DNA of 64,000 nucleotides from Comamonas sp. BIGb0124 (GTDB taxonomy: Bacteria > Pseudomonadota > Gammaproteobacteria > Burkholderiales > Burkholderiaceae_C). The stretch covers positions 62,001-126,000 of the forward strand of contig NZ_RJVF01000010.1 in NCBI RefSeq assembly GCF_003752175.1, read 5' to 3'. The position numbers were made by a program, and so were the translations under genes. This document shows positions 55,132 through 64,000 of the stretch, in pieces (the first letter of the stretch is position 1; each line of letters opens with the position of its first letter). The notes under the pieces are model-generated. The model was not told where the DNA came from. It ran no database searches and was given only the letters and a program-made list of their open reading frames with translations.

Positions 55132-56301
55132 ATGCAAGCTCTCGACGGTCTCAAGGTCCTGGAACTTGGTCAACTCATCGCAGGCCCTTTTGCCGGCAAG
55201 ACCCTGGCGGATTTCGGTGCCGACGTGATCAAGGTCGAGCCGCCGGGCGTGGGCGATCCGCTGCGCAAGTGGCGCCTGCTGCGCGACGGCACATCGGTCT
55301 GGTGGCAGGTCCAGTCGCGCAACAAGCGGTCGGTCTGCCTCGATCTGCGCACGCCCGAAGGGCAAGAGGCCGTGCGGGCCCTGGCCGCCGAAGCGGACGT
55401 GCTCATCGAGAACTTCAAGCCCGGCACGCTCGAGGCCTGGGGACTCGGCTGGGAGGCGCTGCATGCGCTCAACCCCCGGCTCGTCATGCTGCGCCTGTCG
55501 GGTTACGGGCAGACCGGGCCCTACCGCGACAAGCCCGGCTTCGGGGTCCTGGGCGAAGCCATGGGCGGGCTGCGCCATCTCACGGGCGAGCCGGGCGCGG
55601 TGCCTGTGCGCGTGGGGGTGTCCATCGGCGATACGCTGTCGGCCCTGCATGGCGTGATCGGCGTGCTGATGGCGCTGCGCCACCGCGACACGCAGGGCGG
55701 ACAAGGGCAAATGGTCGATGTCGCCCTGTATGAATCCGTCTTCAACGTCATGGAAAGCCTGCTGCCGGAATACGATGCCTTCGGTGCCGTGCGGGGACCG
55801 GCGGGCAGTGCGCTGCCGGGGATTTCTCCCAGCAATGCCTATCCATGCCGGGATGGCCAGTACGTGCTGGTGGCAGGCAATGGCGACAGCATCTTCCGGC
55901 GTCTGATGCATGCCATCGGCCGCGGCGATCTGGCCGACGACCCGGCCCTGCGCCACAACGACGGCCGTGTCGTGCGCAGCGCCGAGATCGATGCCGCCAT
56001 TGCGCAATGGACATCCAGCCGCGCGCGCGACGAGGTGTTGGCCGTGCTCGATGCGACGCAGGTGCCCGCCGGCCGCATCTACAGCGTCGCCGACATCGCA
56101 GCCGACCCTCAGTACCAGGCCCGCGACATGCTGGTGGACAGCCCGGCCTCCGACGGCCTGCCGCTCAAGGTGCCGGGCATCGTGCCCAAGCTCAGTGCAA
56201 CCCCCGGCCGAATCTCGCACGCAGCGCCCCGGCTCGGCGAACACGACGGCTGCCTGCAGCCGGGCGGCGGCTGGCCCGTCCGCGACCGTTCCGGCGATTG
56301 A
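55132..56301 (+). CDS. CaiB/BaiF-family CoA transferase
   Basis: A 389-residue class III CoA transferase moving CoA between carboxylic acids. It begins MQALDGLKVLELGQLIAGPF; a GTG at 55102 could add ten residues. The N-terminal Rossmann part includes FGADVIKVEPPGVGDPLR and NKRSVCLDLRTPEG. Asp167 in SIGDTLSALHG corresponds to the catalytic Asp of formyl-CoA transferase. C-terminal GRIYSVADIAADPQY is typical. Substrates cannot be named. It is followed by pncB after about 160 bases and seems not to be in an operon with degradation genes. Confidence 0.92.
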   Translation: MQALDGLKVLELGQLIAGPFAGKTLADFGADVIKVEPPGVGDPLRKWRLLRDGTSVWWQVQSRNKRSVCLDLRTPEGQEAVRALAAEADVLIENFKPGTLEAWGLGWEALHALNPRLVMLRLSGYGQTGPYRDKPGFGVLGEAMGGLRHLTGEPGAVPVRVGVSIGDTLSALHGVIGVLMALRHRDTQGGQGQMVDVALYESVFNVMESLLPEYDAFGAVRGPAGSALPGISPSNAYPCRDGQYVLVAGNGDSIFRRLMHAIGRGDLADDPALRHNDGRVVRSAEIDAAIAQWTSSRARDEVLAVLDATQVPAGRIYSVADIAADPQYQARDMLVDSPASDGLPLKVPGIVPKLSATPGRISHAAPRLGEHDGCLQPGGGWPVRDRSGD

Positions 56302-56463
56302 GCGGGCGGTCCGCCAAGCGATGTACCGGGCTTGGCGCCGGCTGCCACGCCGTCGGTGCCACAATGCAGCCGGTAGACTGAAGCGGCGGGTGCCCGGTAT
56401 CGCCGGGCATGACGGACGAGCTGCAGTCTGGTTTGCGTTCCGCGCCCGTTTTCCCTGTGTGCC

Positions 56464-57690
56464 ATGATCATCAACAGCCTGCTCGATACCGATCTCTATA
56501 AATTCACCATGATGCAGGTCGTGCTGCATCAATTCCCGGGTGCCCAGGCCGAGTACCGCTTCAAGTGCCGCAACTCGGGCGTGCAACTGGCCCCGCTGGT
56601 GGCGGAGATCCGTGAAGAGATCCGGGCGCTCTGCAGCCTTCAGTTCGGGCAGGACGAGCTCGATTACCTGCGCTCCATGCGCTTCATCAAGAGCGATTTC
56701 ATCGATTTCCTGGGGCTGTTCCGCCTCAACGAGAAGTACATCGACGTGCAAGCCTTGCCCTCGGGCGAGATCGGCATCGACATCCAGGGGCCGTGGCTGC
56801 ACACCATCCTGTTCGAGATCCCGGTCCTGGCGATCGTCAACGAGGTGTACTTCCGGCACCATCACCCGGCGCCCGACGTGCTCGAAGGCCGCCGCCGTCT
56901 CGACACCAAGATCGCGCAGCTCCAGCAGGAAGCCGAGCACGACCGCGCCCAGGGGGCCGTCTCCGAACTCAAGATCGCCGACTACGGCACCCGGCGCCGC
57001 TTCTCGCGTGCGTGGCACGAGGAAGTGGTGCGGGTGCTCAAGGACAGGCTGGGGCAGGGCGGCGCCAGCCAGCTCGCCGGCACCAGCAACGTGCTGCTGG
57101 CGCAGAAGCTGGGCCTCACCCCGCTGGGCACCATGGCGCACGAATACCTGCAGGCCTGCCAGGGCCTGGGCCCGCGTCTGCGCGACAGCCAGATATTCGG
57201 TTTCGAATCGTGGGCGCGCGAGTACCGGGGCGACCTCGGCATTGCCTTGTCCGACGTCTACGGCATCAAGGCCTTCCTGCGCGATTTCGACATGTATTTC
57301 TGCAAGCTGTTCGATGGCGCGCGTCACGACAGCGGCGATCCCTTTGCCTGGGGCGAGCAGATCATTGCCCACTACAAACTCAACCGCGTCGATCCGCTCA
57401 ACAAGGTGTTGATCTTCAGCGACGGCCTCACCGTGCCGCGCACCATCGAGCTCTACCGCCAGTTCAAGGGGCGTTGCCAACTGGCGTTCGGCATCGGCAC
57501 CAACCTCACCAACGACCTGGGCTACGAGCCTCTGCAGATCGTCATCAAGATGGTGCGCTGCAACGGGCAGCCCGTGGCCAAGCTCAGCGACACCCCGGCC
57601 AAGAACATGTGCGAGGATGAAAAATACCTCGCCTACCTGCGCCAGGTCTTCGACATCGAGCAGCCCGACCCGGAGCCCGCCTCGACCTGA
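56464..57690 (+). CDS. pncB: Nicotinate phosphoribosyltransferase
   Basis: A 408-residue enzyme making nicotinate mononucleotide from nicotinate, PRPP and ATP in NAD salvage. It starts [20 protein letters not shown]. Conserved segments are [10 protein letters not shown], the phosphorylated-His region [40 protein letters not shown] with the HE that follows, [29 protein letters not shown] and [20 protein letters not shown]. Length is normal. All motifs look intact. Confidence 0.96.
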   Translation: MIINSLLDTDLYKFTMMQVVLHQFPGAQAEYRFKCRNSGVQLAPLVAEIREEIRALCSLQFGQDELDYLRSMRFIKSDFIDFLGLFRLNEKYIDVQALPSGEIGIDIQGPWLHTILFEIPVLAIVNEVYFRHHHPAPDVLEGRRRLDTKIAQLQQEAEHDRAQGAVSELKIADYGTRRRFSRAWHEEVVRVLKDRLGQGGASQLAGTSNVLLAQKLGLTPLGTMAHEYLQACQGLGPRLRDSQIFGFESWAREYRGDLGIALSDVYGIKAFLRDFDMYFCKLFDGARHDSGDPFAWGEQIIAHYKLNRVDPLNKVLIFSDGLTVPRTIELYRQFKGRCQLAFGIGTNLTNDLGYEPLQIVIKMVRCNGQPVAKLSDTPAKNMCEDEKYLAYLRQVFDIEQPDPEPAST

Positions 57691-57817
57691 CCGCCGAGGC
57701 GTTCGCTCACTCGCTCGCCCGACGCCTCCTGCCGCATCGCTGGAGGCATCCCCTGAACATCCTTCGCCGGCGGCCTCTTCCTCGGTCGCCATCCTCAGCC
57801 TTCGACCCTCCGATACG

Positions 57818-59173
57818 ATGTCCCACCTCGACGGCGCCACGCTCAGCCTGGCCTACGCTCTTCCCTTCGTGACCCTGCTGCTGGGTATCGCGCTGCTGCC
57901 GCTGTTGGCGCCGGCCTTCTGGCACCGTCATTTCGGCAAATTTGCGGCGGCCTGCGCGCTGGGCTTCCTGCTGCCGTTTGCGATCGGGCATGGCGTGGCT
58001 GCTGCAACAGAAGGCCTGCTGCATGCGCTGATCGGCGAGTACATCCCGTTCATCGTGCTGCTGAGCACGCTGTTCACGGTGGCCGGGGGCATCTATTTCT
58101 CGGGCAACCTGCGCGGGCGGCCCGCGCTCAACACCGGCCTGCTGGCCATCGGCACCGTGCTGGCGAGTTTCATGGGCACCACCGGCGCGGCCATGCTGAT
58201 GATCCGCCCGCTCATGCGCGCCAACGACAACCGGCGCCATCACGTGCATGTGTTCGTGTTCTTCATCTTTCTGGTCGCCAACGCCGGCGGTTCGTTGACG
58301 CCGCTGGGCGATCCGCCGCTGTTCCTCGGTTTCCTCAAAGGCGTTTCCTTTGGCTGGACGCTGGTGCACGTGCTGCCGCAGACGCTGTTCCTGGTCGGCA
58401 GCCTGCTGGCGCTGTTCTATGCCATCGACCGCTATTTCTACCGCCGCGAAGGCGTGGAGCCGGTCGACCCCACCCCCGACACCGCCGCCGGTGGCCTGCA
58501 GGTCCATGGCTGGCAGATCAACGTCCCGTTGCTGCTGTGCGTGATGGCGCTGGTGCTGCTCAGCGGAACCTGGAAGCCGGGCATCGACTTCCACATCGCC
58601 GGTGTCGATGTCGGCTTGCAGTCGCTGGTGCGCGACGCCGGCCTGCTGGTCGTGCTGCTGCTGTCGCTCAAGCTGACGCCGGCCATGGCGCGCGAGGGCA
58701 ACCAGTTCGGCTGGGGGCCCATGGTCGAGGTCGCCAAGCTGTTTGCCGGCATCTTCCTCACCATGATTCCGGTGCTCGCGATGCTCAAGGCAGGCCTGCA
58801 AGGGCCTTTTGCATCCATCGTGGCCTCGGTCACCACCCCGGCCGGCGAGCCGGTGCCGCTGATGTACTTCTGGGCCACCGGCATGCTGTCGGGTTTTCTG
58901 GACAATGCGCCCACCTATCTCGTGTTCTTCAACCTGGCCGGCGGCGACCCCGAGAGCCTGATGACCCGGCATGCCGCAACCCTGGCCGCGATCTCGGCGG
59001 GCGCGGTGTTCATGGGCGCGCTCTCGTACATCGGCAATGCGCCCAATATGATGGTCAAGGCCGTGGTGGAAGAACGTGGCCTGCGCATGCCCAGCTTCTT
59101 TGGCTACATGGCCTGGTCGGCCGTCGTCCTGCTGCCGTTGTTTGCGGTCATGGGCTGGGTCTGGTTCCGTTGA
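57818..59173 (+). CDS. Sodium:proton antiporter-like transporter (NhaD/CitM superfamily)
   Basis: A 451-residue membrane protein with about 11-12 hydrophobic segments. Features of the ion-transporter superfamily include ANAGGSLTPLGDPPLFLGFL, GTTGAAMLMIRPLMRAN and SGFLDNAPTYLVFFNLAGGD, the last two resembling the half-membrane hairpins that bind the ion. The ATG at 57818 is used; earlier in-frame sequence overlaps the pncB end and is not membrane-like. It follows pncB by about 130 bases. Ion specificity is inferred from the family. Confidence 0.85.
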   Translation: MSHLDGATLSLAYALPFVTLLLGIALLPLLAPAFWHRHFGKFAAACALGFLLPFAIGHGVAAATEGLLHALIGEYIPFIVLLSTLFTVAGGIYFSGNLRGRPALNTGLLAIGTVLASFMGTTGAAMLMIRPLMRANDNRRHHVHVFVFFIFLVANAGGSLTPLGDPPLFLGFLKGVSFGWTLVHVLPQTLFLVGSLLALFYAIDRYFYRREGVEPVDPTPDTAAGGLQVHGWQINVPLLLCVMALVLLSGTWKPGIDFHIAGVDVGLQSLVRDAGLLVVLLLSLKLTPAMAREGNQFGWGPMVEVAKLFAGIFLTMIPVLAMLKAGLQGPFASIVASVTTPAGEPVPLMYFWATGMLSGFLDNAPTYLVFFNLAGGDPESLMTRHAATLAAISAGAVFMGALSYIGNAPNMMVKAVVEERGLRMPSFFGYMAWSAVVLLPLFAVMGWVWFR

Positions 59174-59222
59174 TCCATCCCGCCGCACCCTTTTTCGTTC
59201 CTACCGATCCTGGAGACACCCC

Positions 59223-60224
59223 ATGTCCGAACGTCCCCGCGTGCTGGTCGCACGCCAGGTTTTCCCCGAAACCGTCGAACGCCTGAGCCAGCACTTCGAA
59301 CTGAGCGTCAACACGCACGACGAGGCGTGGGACAAGGCCGAGCTCATCCGTCGTCTGCAGGGGCACCAGGGCGCATTCACCACCGGCAGCGAACGGATCG
59401 ACGAAGAGGTGCTGGCAGCCTGCCCCGAGCTCAAGGTCGTCGCCAACATGGCCGTGGGTTACAACAACTTCGACATGGACGCGTTCGACCGGCACGGCGT
59501 CCAGGCCACCAATGCGCCGGGCGTGCTGACCGACACCACCGCCGATTTCGGCTTCGCACTGCTCATGGCCACGGCCCGCCGAATTGCCGAGAGCGAGCAT
59601 TTTCTGCGCCGCGGCGAATGGCAGCGCTGGCGCTACGACATGTTCGTCGGCGGCGAGGTGCACGGCAGCACCCTGGGCATCCTGGGCATGGGACGGATCG
59701 GACAGGGCATTGCCCGCCGCGGGGCATTCGGTTTCGGCATGAATGTGATCTATCACAACCGTTCGCGCCTGGATGCACAGACCGAAGCCGAGTGCCGTGC
59801 CCAATACGTCTCGAAAGACGAACTGCTGCGCAGCGCCGATCACCTGGTGCTGGTGCTGCCCTACAGCCCCGAGTCGCACCATGCCATCGGGGCGGCCGAA
59901 CTGGCCGCCATGAAGCCGACCGCCACGCTGGTCAACATCGCCCGCGGCGGCATCGTCGACGATGCCGCGCTGGCTGCGGCCCTGCGCGCCGGCCGCATTG
60001 CCGCAGCCGGTCTGGACGTGTTCGAGGGCGAGCCCCGCGTGCATCCCGATCTGCTGACCGTGCCCAATGTCGTGCTCACGCCGCACATCGCCAGCGCCAC
60101 CGTGGGCACGCGCCGTGCGATGGCCGATCTGGCGGCCGACAACCTGATCGCTTTCCTGACCCAGGGACAGGCCGTCACCCCCATCAACCGGCTGGTCGGA
60201 CGGCAGTCGCATGGCGATGAGTGA
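59223..60224 (+). CDS. D-2-hydroxyacid dehydrogenase (glyoxylate/hydroxypyruvate reductase type)
   Basis: A 333-residue NAD(P)-dependent enzyme reducing 2-oxo acids such as glyoxylate or hydroxypyruvate. The ATG at 59223 has GGAG upstream. NAD-binding GILGMGRIGQGIARR lies near residue 155. Catalytic residues are Arg in LVNIARGGIVDD, Glu in DVFEGEPRVH and His in LTPHIASATV. VAVGYNNFD-type MAVGYNNFDMDAFDRHGVQA is the substrate-side segment. Length is normal. It overlaps rmuC by 14 bases, so the two are cotranscribed. Confidence 0.92.
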   Translation: MSERPRVLVARQVFPETVERLSQHFELSVNTHDEAWDKAELIRRLQGHQGAFTTGSERIDEEVLAACPELKVVANMAVGYNNFDMDAFDRHGVQATNAPGVLTDTTADFGFALLMATARRIAESEHFLRRGEWQRWRYDMFVGGEVHGSTLGILGMGRIGQGIARRGAFGFGMNVIYHNRSRLDAQTEAECRAQYVSKDELLRSADHLVLVLPYSPESHHAIGAAELAAMKPTATLVNIARGGIVDDAALAAALRAGRIAAAGLDVFEGEPRVHPDLLTVPNVVLTPHIASATVGTRRAMADLAADNLIAFLTQGQAVTPINRLVGRQSHGDE

Positions 60225-61920
60225 AGGGGTGTCGGTGCTGAGCCTGCTGGCCGGACTGGTCTTCGGGCTGCTGGCGGGAGGCTGGATCACGGCCTTGCGG
60301 ATGCGGCAGAGACTGGCCGAGGAACAGGCGCAGGCGATTCGCGAAGCGGTGGACGAAGCCGTCGATCTGGCGGTGGCCGGCGCGGTCGAACGCGAACGCG
60401 CCATGGCCTCGGCCACCGCCGCCACGCTGCAGGAACGGGTGCGGGGCCTGCTCGAAGACCGCGAGGGCCAGCACAACGACATCGCCCAGGCGCGCACCGA
60501 GATTCAAACGCTGCGCCAGGCGCTCGATCTGGCCCGCGACGAGCGTTCGTCGTTCCAGGAACGGGCCGCCCAGTTGCCGGCGCTCGAGCACCGCCTGGCC
60601 CAGGCCCAGCAGCGCATCGATCAACTGCATGCGACCAGCCAGGACGCCCAGGCCCAGGTTGCCGAGCTGCAGACGCGGCTCGATGCCGAGCGCAGCCAGT
60701 CCGCCGAAAAGATCGCCCTGCTCGGGGAAGCGCGCGAAGCGCTGTCCAACCAGTTCAAGTCGCTGGCCAACGACATCCTCGAGGAAAAGAGCAAACGTTT
60801 TACCGAGCAGAACCAGGCGAATCTGGGCCAGTTGCTCGATCCCTTGCGCACGCGGCTGCACGAGTTCCAGGGCAAGGTCGAGCAGTTCTACGTGGCCGAA
60901 GGGCAGCAACGGTCGGCCCTCGAGCAGCAGGTCAAGCAGTTGATGCAGCTCAACCAGATGCTCAGCGACGATGCCAGGAACCTCACGCAGGCGCTCAAGG
61001 GTTCGGCCAAGTCGCAGGGCAACTGGGGCGAGCTCATCCTCGAACGCGTGCTCGAGGCTTCGGGGCTGCGCCGCGGGGCCGAGTACGACGTGCAGGAAAG
61101 CCATGTGCGCGAAGACGGCTCGCGGGTGCAGCCCGACGTCGTCATCCACCTGCCCGAAGACCGGCACCTGGTCGTGGACGCCAAGGTCTCGCTGCTGGCC
61201 TACGACGAGTACACGAGCGCGGGCGACGACGCGGTCCGTGCCGCCGCCCAGCGGCGCCACGTGGAATCGATCCGGGCGCACATCAAGGGCCTGTCGGGCA
61301 AGAACTACCAGCAGCTCTACGGCATCCGTTCGCTCGATTTCGTCCTGATGTTCGTGCCGATCGAGCCCGCCTTCATGCTGGCGATTTCGGCCGACCAGCA
61401 ACTGTTCATGGACGCCTGGGATCGCAACGTGCTGCTGGTCAGTCCCTCGACACTGCTGTTCGTGGTGCGCACGGTGGCCCATCTCTGGCGGCAGGAGGCA
61501 CAGACCCGCAACGCACAGGACATCGCCAAGCGGGGGGCCGATCTCTACGACCAACTGGTCTCGTTCACCGGCGATCTCGAGAAAGTGGGCGAGCGCCTGC
61601 GCATGGCGCAGGAGTCCTACCAGTCGGCCTTCGACAAGCTGGCGCGCAAACGCGGCAACGTGATCCGGCGTGCCGAAATGCTCAGGAGCCTGGGCGTCAA
61701 GCCGACCAAGGCATTCTCCAAAGGGCTGACCGACGAAGCGGCCGAGTACGCGGCCGACGACGAAACCCTGCCGGCCCTGCCGCCTGAGCCGGGGCAAGCG
61801 ACCGCGCCAGGGGCCGGGGACACACCGGCGCTCGGCGCTGCGTCCTCGCCCGACGCCGACCCGACGCTGGGGGACGGTCTCGTTCAAGGCCGGGACCGGC
61901 CCGGGAACGGGCTTTTCTGA
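60211..61920 (+). CDS. rmuC: DNA recombination protein RmuC
   Basis: A 569-residue protein that limits recombination at inverted repeats. An N-terminal membrane-like segment (LSLLAGLVFGLLAGGWI) precedes a long coiled coil (about 30-230). The RmuC nuclease-like domain (about 250-480) contains GSAKSQGNWGELILERVLEA, SGLRRG, HLPEDRHLVVDAKVSLLAYD and FMLAISADQQLFMDAWDRNV. The C-terminal 80 residues are Ala/Asp/Pro-rich. Start overlaps the previous gene. Confidence 0.94.
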   Translation: MAMSEGVSVLSLLAGLVFGLLAGGWITALRMRQRLAEEQAQAIREAVDEAVDLAVAGAVERERAMASATAATLQERVRGLLEDREGQHNDIAQARTEIQTLRQALDLARDERSSFQERAAQLPALEHRLAQAQQRIDQLHATSQDAQAQVAELQTRLDAERSQSAEKIALLGEAREALSNQFKSLANDILEEKSKRFTEQNQANLGQLLDPLRTRLHEFQGKVEQFYVAEGQQRSALEQQVKQLMQLNQMLSDDARNLTQALKGSAKSQGNWGELILERVLEASGLRRGAEYDVQESHVREDGSRVQPDVVIHLPEDRHLVVDAKVSLLAYDEYTSAGDDAVRAAAQRRHVESIRAHIKGLSGKNYQQLYGIRSLDFVLMFVPIEPAFMLAISADQQLFMDAWDRNVLLVSPSTLLFVVRTVAHLWRQEAQTRNAQDIAKRGADLYDQLVSFTGDLEKVGERLRMAQESYQSAFDKLARKRGNVIRRAEMLRSLGVKPTKAFSKGLTDEAAEYAADDETLPALPPEPGQATAPGAGDTPALGAASSPDADPTLGDGLVQGRDRPGNGLF

Positions 61921-62220
61921 GTTTTTTCCAAGGGGCTGACGGGGTCGGAAACCAGAGCGCCCGCAGGCCATGCCCGTTCTGCCTGCGCCCCGTGGGTCGT
62001 GAAGGCGTGACGGGCCCGGCCTGACCACCGACACGCCGGGGCGGCGTCATGGCGTTGCCACATTTCGACATACCGCTAGAATGGTCGCAAGTCGTGTGTG
62101 CGGGGGCCGCCGCACGAACGCGCCGTCATATCGACAACAACATCCTGGCGCACGTGGCCGCAAGGCTGCGACTTGAATTCCCTTTTTTGCCCTCTACCTT
62201 TGTCTCAAAGGATTCTGGAC
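61921..62220. other. Promoter region of the Bax-inhibitor-like gene
   Basis: About 300 gene-free bases containing the sigma-70-like promoter at 62055-62082. Open frames reading across it are not credible. Confidence 0.5.
62055..62082 (+). promoter_or_regulatory. Sigma-70-like promoter
   Basis: TTGCCA (62055-62060) and TAGAAT (62077-62082) with 16-base spacing, about 140 bases before the ATG at 62221. Confidence 0.6.
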
Positions 62221-62913
62221 ATGCCGCTACCTTCTACTTCTTCCCTGAACTACGGTTATGCCGTATCGGCCGAGCAGCGCAACCGCGTGCTGCGCAACAC
62301 CTATTGGCTGCTGGCTCTCAGCCTCGTTCCCACCGTGCTCGGCGCCTGGCTGGGCGTGGCCACCGGCATGACCGCCGCGCTGCATGGCGGGCTGGGCATC
62401 CTGGTCTTCCTGGGCGGCGCCTTCGGCTTCATGTTCGCCATCGAGAAGACCAAGAACTCCAGCGCCGGCGTGGCCGTGCTGCTGGCTTTCACCTTCTTCA
62501 TGGGCCTCATGCTCTCGCGCCTGATCGGTGCCGTGCTGGGCTTCTCGAACGGTGCCGAGCTCATCATGATCGCCTTCGGCGGGACCGCTGCGGTGTTCTT
62601 CGCCATGGCCAGCCTGTCCACGGTCATCAAGCGCGACCTGTCGGGCATGGGCAAGTGGCTGTTCGTCGGCGCCATCATGCTGCTGGCAGCCGGTGTCATC
62701 AACATCTTCGTGCAGTCCACCGCAGCCATGCTGGCCCTGTCGGTTGCCGCTATCGGTATCTTCAGCGCATTCATGCTGTACGACCTCAAGCGCATCGTCG
62801 ACGGCGGCGAGACCAACTACATCAGCGCCACCCTGGCTCTGTACCTCGACATCTTCAACGTGTTCCAGAGCCTGCTGGCGCTGCTGGGCATCATGGGCGG
62901 CGAGCGCGAGTAA
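62221..62913 (+). CDS. Bax inhibitor-1/YccA-family membrane protein
   Basis: A 230-residue inner-membrane protein with seven hydrophobic segments. It begins MPLPSTSSLNYGYAVSAEQR and carries the family signature near the end: FSAFMLYDLKRIVDGGETNY, then ISATLALYLDIFNVF, with the Asp residues that line the channel. Relatives YccA and YbhL act on membrane-protein quality control or as pH-sensitive calcium leaks. RBS AAGGATT precedes the ATG. It has its own promoter and is followed by a terminator. Confidence 0.93.
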   Translation: MPLPSTSSLNYGYAVSAEQRNRVLRNTYWLLALSLVPTVLGAWLGVATGMTAALHGGLGILVFLGGAFGFMFAIEKTKNSSAGVAVLLAFTFFMGLMLSRLIGAVLGFSNGAELIMIAFGGTAAVFFAMASLSTVIKRDLSGMGKWLFVGAIMLLAAGVINIFVQSTAAMLALSVAAIGIFSAFMLYDLKRIVDGGETNYISATLALYLDIFNVFQSLLALLGIMGGERE

Positions 62914-62934
62914 GCGCCTCGTTCCCCCACTGAC

Positions 62935-62961
62935 AAAAAAACCGCCTTCGGGCGGTTTTTT
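62935..62961. terminator. Bidirectional intrinsic terminator
   Basis: ACCGCC-TTCG-GGCGGT flanked by A6 on the left and T6 on the right, between convergent genes; it can stop transcription from both sides. Confidence 0.93.
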
Positions 62962-62982
62962 CATGGCTGTCACCGAGCGGGT

Positions 62983-63309
62983 TCAGAAATCCGGAACCGT
63001 CCATTCATAGGCATGGGCGATTTCGTTGACCGCCTGCAGGCGTTGTTCGGCCGTGCCTTGCAGGGCCTGCAGCAGCTTGTCGTTGAAGCCCGTCAGCAGC
63101 ACCTTGGCGGCATGGGCTTTTTCCACGCTCACGCCCTGGTCCTCGTAGGTGTGCACGTACGAGCGGGCCGCCACGCCCACGACAAAGTAGAGCGCGGCGT
63201 TGTCGCGGTCTTCGTTCATGAGGCGGAAGGCGTTCTTGTAGAGATTCTTGAAGGAATCGGTGCCGGCTTCGGCCTGGGCAAAGGTGGTGGCGAGTTCTTG
63301 GAAAGTCAT
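62983..63309 (-). CDS. Small conserved-looking protein, 108 residues
   Basis: Not recognised. It starts MTFQELATTFAQAEAGTDSF at 63309 with GGAG about ten bases upstream, and is only 7 bases after the phosphoribosyltransferase-like gene, so the two are cotranscribed. The sequence is soluble and helical (NAALYFVVGVAARSYVHTYE, LLTGFNDKLLQALQGTAEQR). No signal peptide, membrane segment or Cys is present. A longer in-frame extension upstream overlaps the neighbour and is Ser/Pro-rich, so it was not used. Confidence 0.75.
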   Translation of the reverse strand: MTFQELATTFAQAEAGTDSFKNLYKNAFRLMNEDRDNAALYFVVGVAARSYVHTYEDQGVSVEKAHAAKVLLTGFNDKLLQALQGTAEQRLQAVNEIAHAYEWTVPDF

Positions 63310-63316
63310 GGTGGTG

Positions 63317-64000
63317 TTACTCCGCGGAGGGGGATACAGAAGGGCGGCCCGGCTGGGCAATGCCGCCGTGGGCCAGGGACCAGGCGCCAGGATCCTGGAT
63401 GAACGAGGCGAGCTCGGCGAGCGATGCCGTGTCGAAGGACTGGCGTTCATGCGCGACCGTCAGGATATCCTGCCAGTTGGCCAGGGCGTGCAAGGTCACG
63501 CCGCGCGCCTGCAGGCTGGCGGCCGCTTCGAAGGTGCCGTAGTCGAAATAGACCAGCGCGTGCCTGACCTGGGCGCCCGCGAACAGCAGGGCGTCGACGA
63601 AGCTGTGCTTGGAGTAGCCCGCAGCCATCATGTCGTCGACCAGCAGGACCTGGGCACCGGGCTCGACCAGGCCTTCGATCTGCCGGTTGCCGATGGCGCG
63701 CTTGCGCACGACCTGCAGCGGCAGATCGAGCACGTCGGCCAGCCAGGCGGCCGGTGCGATGCCGCTGGATTCCGCGCCTGCAACGGCCTGCAGGCCGTCC
63801 AGCACCGCGTGTTCGCGCAGCAGGGCCAGGCCTTGCCCCAGCAGTTGCCGGCGTGCATCGGTCAGAGAGACCAGGCGGCGGCAGTCCATGTAAACCGGAC
63901 TGGCCCAGCCGGAAGGCAGGCGGAAGGGCTCGTCGGCACGCAGGGTCACGCAACCGCTGTCGAGCAGCAGGGCGGCTGCGGCATGTGCATCGTGAGCAGA
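63317..64000 (-). CDS. Orotate phosphoribosyltransferase-like protein, 5' end outside the window
   Basis: The frame stays open to base 64000 on the minus strand, so the gene begins beyond the window; the GTG at 63949 lies inside the domain (upstream codons read LLLDSGCVTLRADE). Seen are the PyrE N-terminal pattern (PFRLPSGWASPVYMDCRRLV), a phosphate-loop region AVAGAESSGIAPAAWLA and the PRPP motif VLLVDDMMAAGYSKHSF. The motif fits type I phosphoribosyltransferases, which here would convert orotate to OMP in pyrimidine synthesis. The PRPP motif ends AAGYS rather than the common TAGxT, so it may be a paralogue. Confidence 0.8.
   Translation of the reverse strand, partial: SAHDAHAAAALLLDSGCVTLRADEPFRLPSGWASPVYMDCRRLVSLTDARRQLLGQGLALLREHAVLDGLQAVAGAESSGIAPAAWLADVLDLPLQVVRKRAIGNRQIEGLVEPGAQVLLVDDMMAAGYSKHSFVDALLFAGAQVRHALVYFDYGTFEAAASLQARGVTLHALANWQDILTVAHERQSFDTASLAELASFIQDPGAWSLAHGGIAQPGRPSVSPSAE

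Overview
The window looks like chromosome from a GC-rich betaproteobacterium, most likely Burkholderiales. The evidence is a stand-alone Bug/TctC-type binding protein, a polyhydroxyalkanoate phasin, a GlxA/FtrA-type regulator beside a rhodanese, and a Burkholderiales-style tad cluster with a DUF3613 protein. The species cannot be fixed from sequence alone.

Region 1 (1-9540) is accessory DNA. It holds the 3' part of a Rad50/SMC-like ATPase. Next come nested insertion sequences: an intact IS21-family element (3602-6264, 4-bp CACC duplication) sits inside an IS3-family element (2694-6588), which abuts a remnant of a second IS3-type element. A lower-GC stretch follows with an FRG-domain protein. 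The region ends at what looks like the 3' end of a tRNA (9513-9533) plus a strong terminator, consistent with the edge of a tRNA-integrated island.

Region 2 (9698-21636) is mostly metabolic, transport and regulatory: rhodanese/FtrA-like pair, LysR regulator divergent from a Bug protein, an Ldh-family oxidoreductase and a binding-protein-like gene, DoxX, a small unknown protein, and a TonB-dependent receptor divergent from a two-component system. A 17-bp Fur-like sequence is repeated exactly in front of the receptor and of the two-component operon.

Region 3 (21637-36177) is the most unusual part. A sigma-54 promoter leads into a 1609-residue surface protein with about 265 residues of Ser-Asp repeat and a Gly/Leu/Asp repeat array. 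It is followed by an OmpA-like lipoprotein, a 1074-residue protein combining an alpha/alpha-toroid-like region with a MurF-like ligase, and a complete type I secretion system (ABC transporter, HlyD adaptor, TolC). I infer one export, anchoring and possibly modification system for the repeat protein.

Region 4 (36178-51042) is a full Flp/Tad pilus cluster (flp, cpaA, cpaB, cpaC, cpaE, tadA, tadB, tadC, tadD, DUF3613, three TadE/F/G-type pseudopilins). It starts at a second sigma-54 promoter and ends with a sigma-54 activator (GAFTGA motif) lacking a recognisable phosphorylation site. Adhesin and pilus may therefore be co-regulated as a surface-attachment programme.

Region 5 (51118-64000) returns to ordinary chromosome: a large TPR protein, a phasin with promoter and terminator, a CaiB-type CoA transferase, nicotinate phosphoribosyltransferase, a Na+/H+ antiporter-like protein, a 2-hydroxyacid dehydrogenase, RmuC, a Bax-inhibitor-1 family protein, a small unknown protein and the 3' part of an orotate-phosphoribosyltransferase-like gene running off the window.
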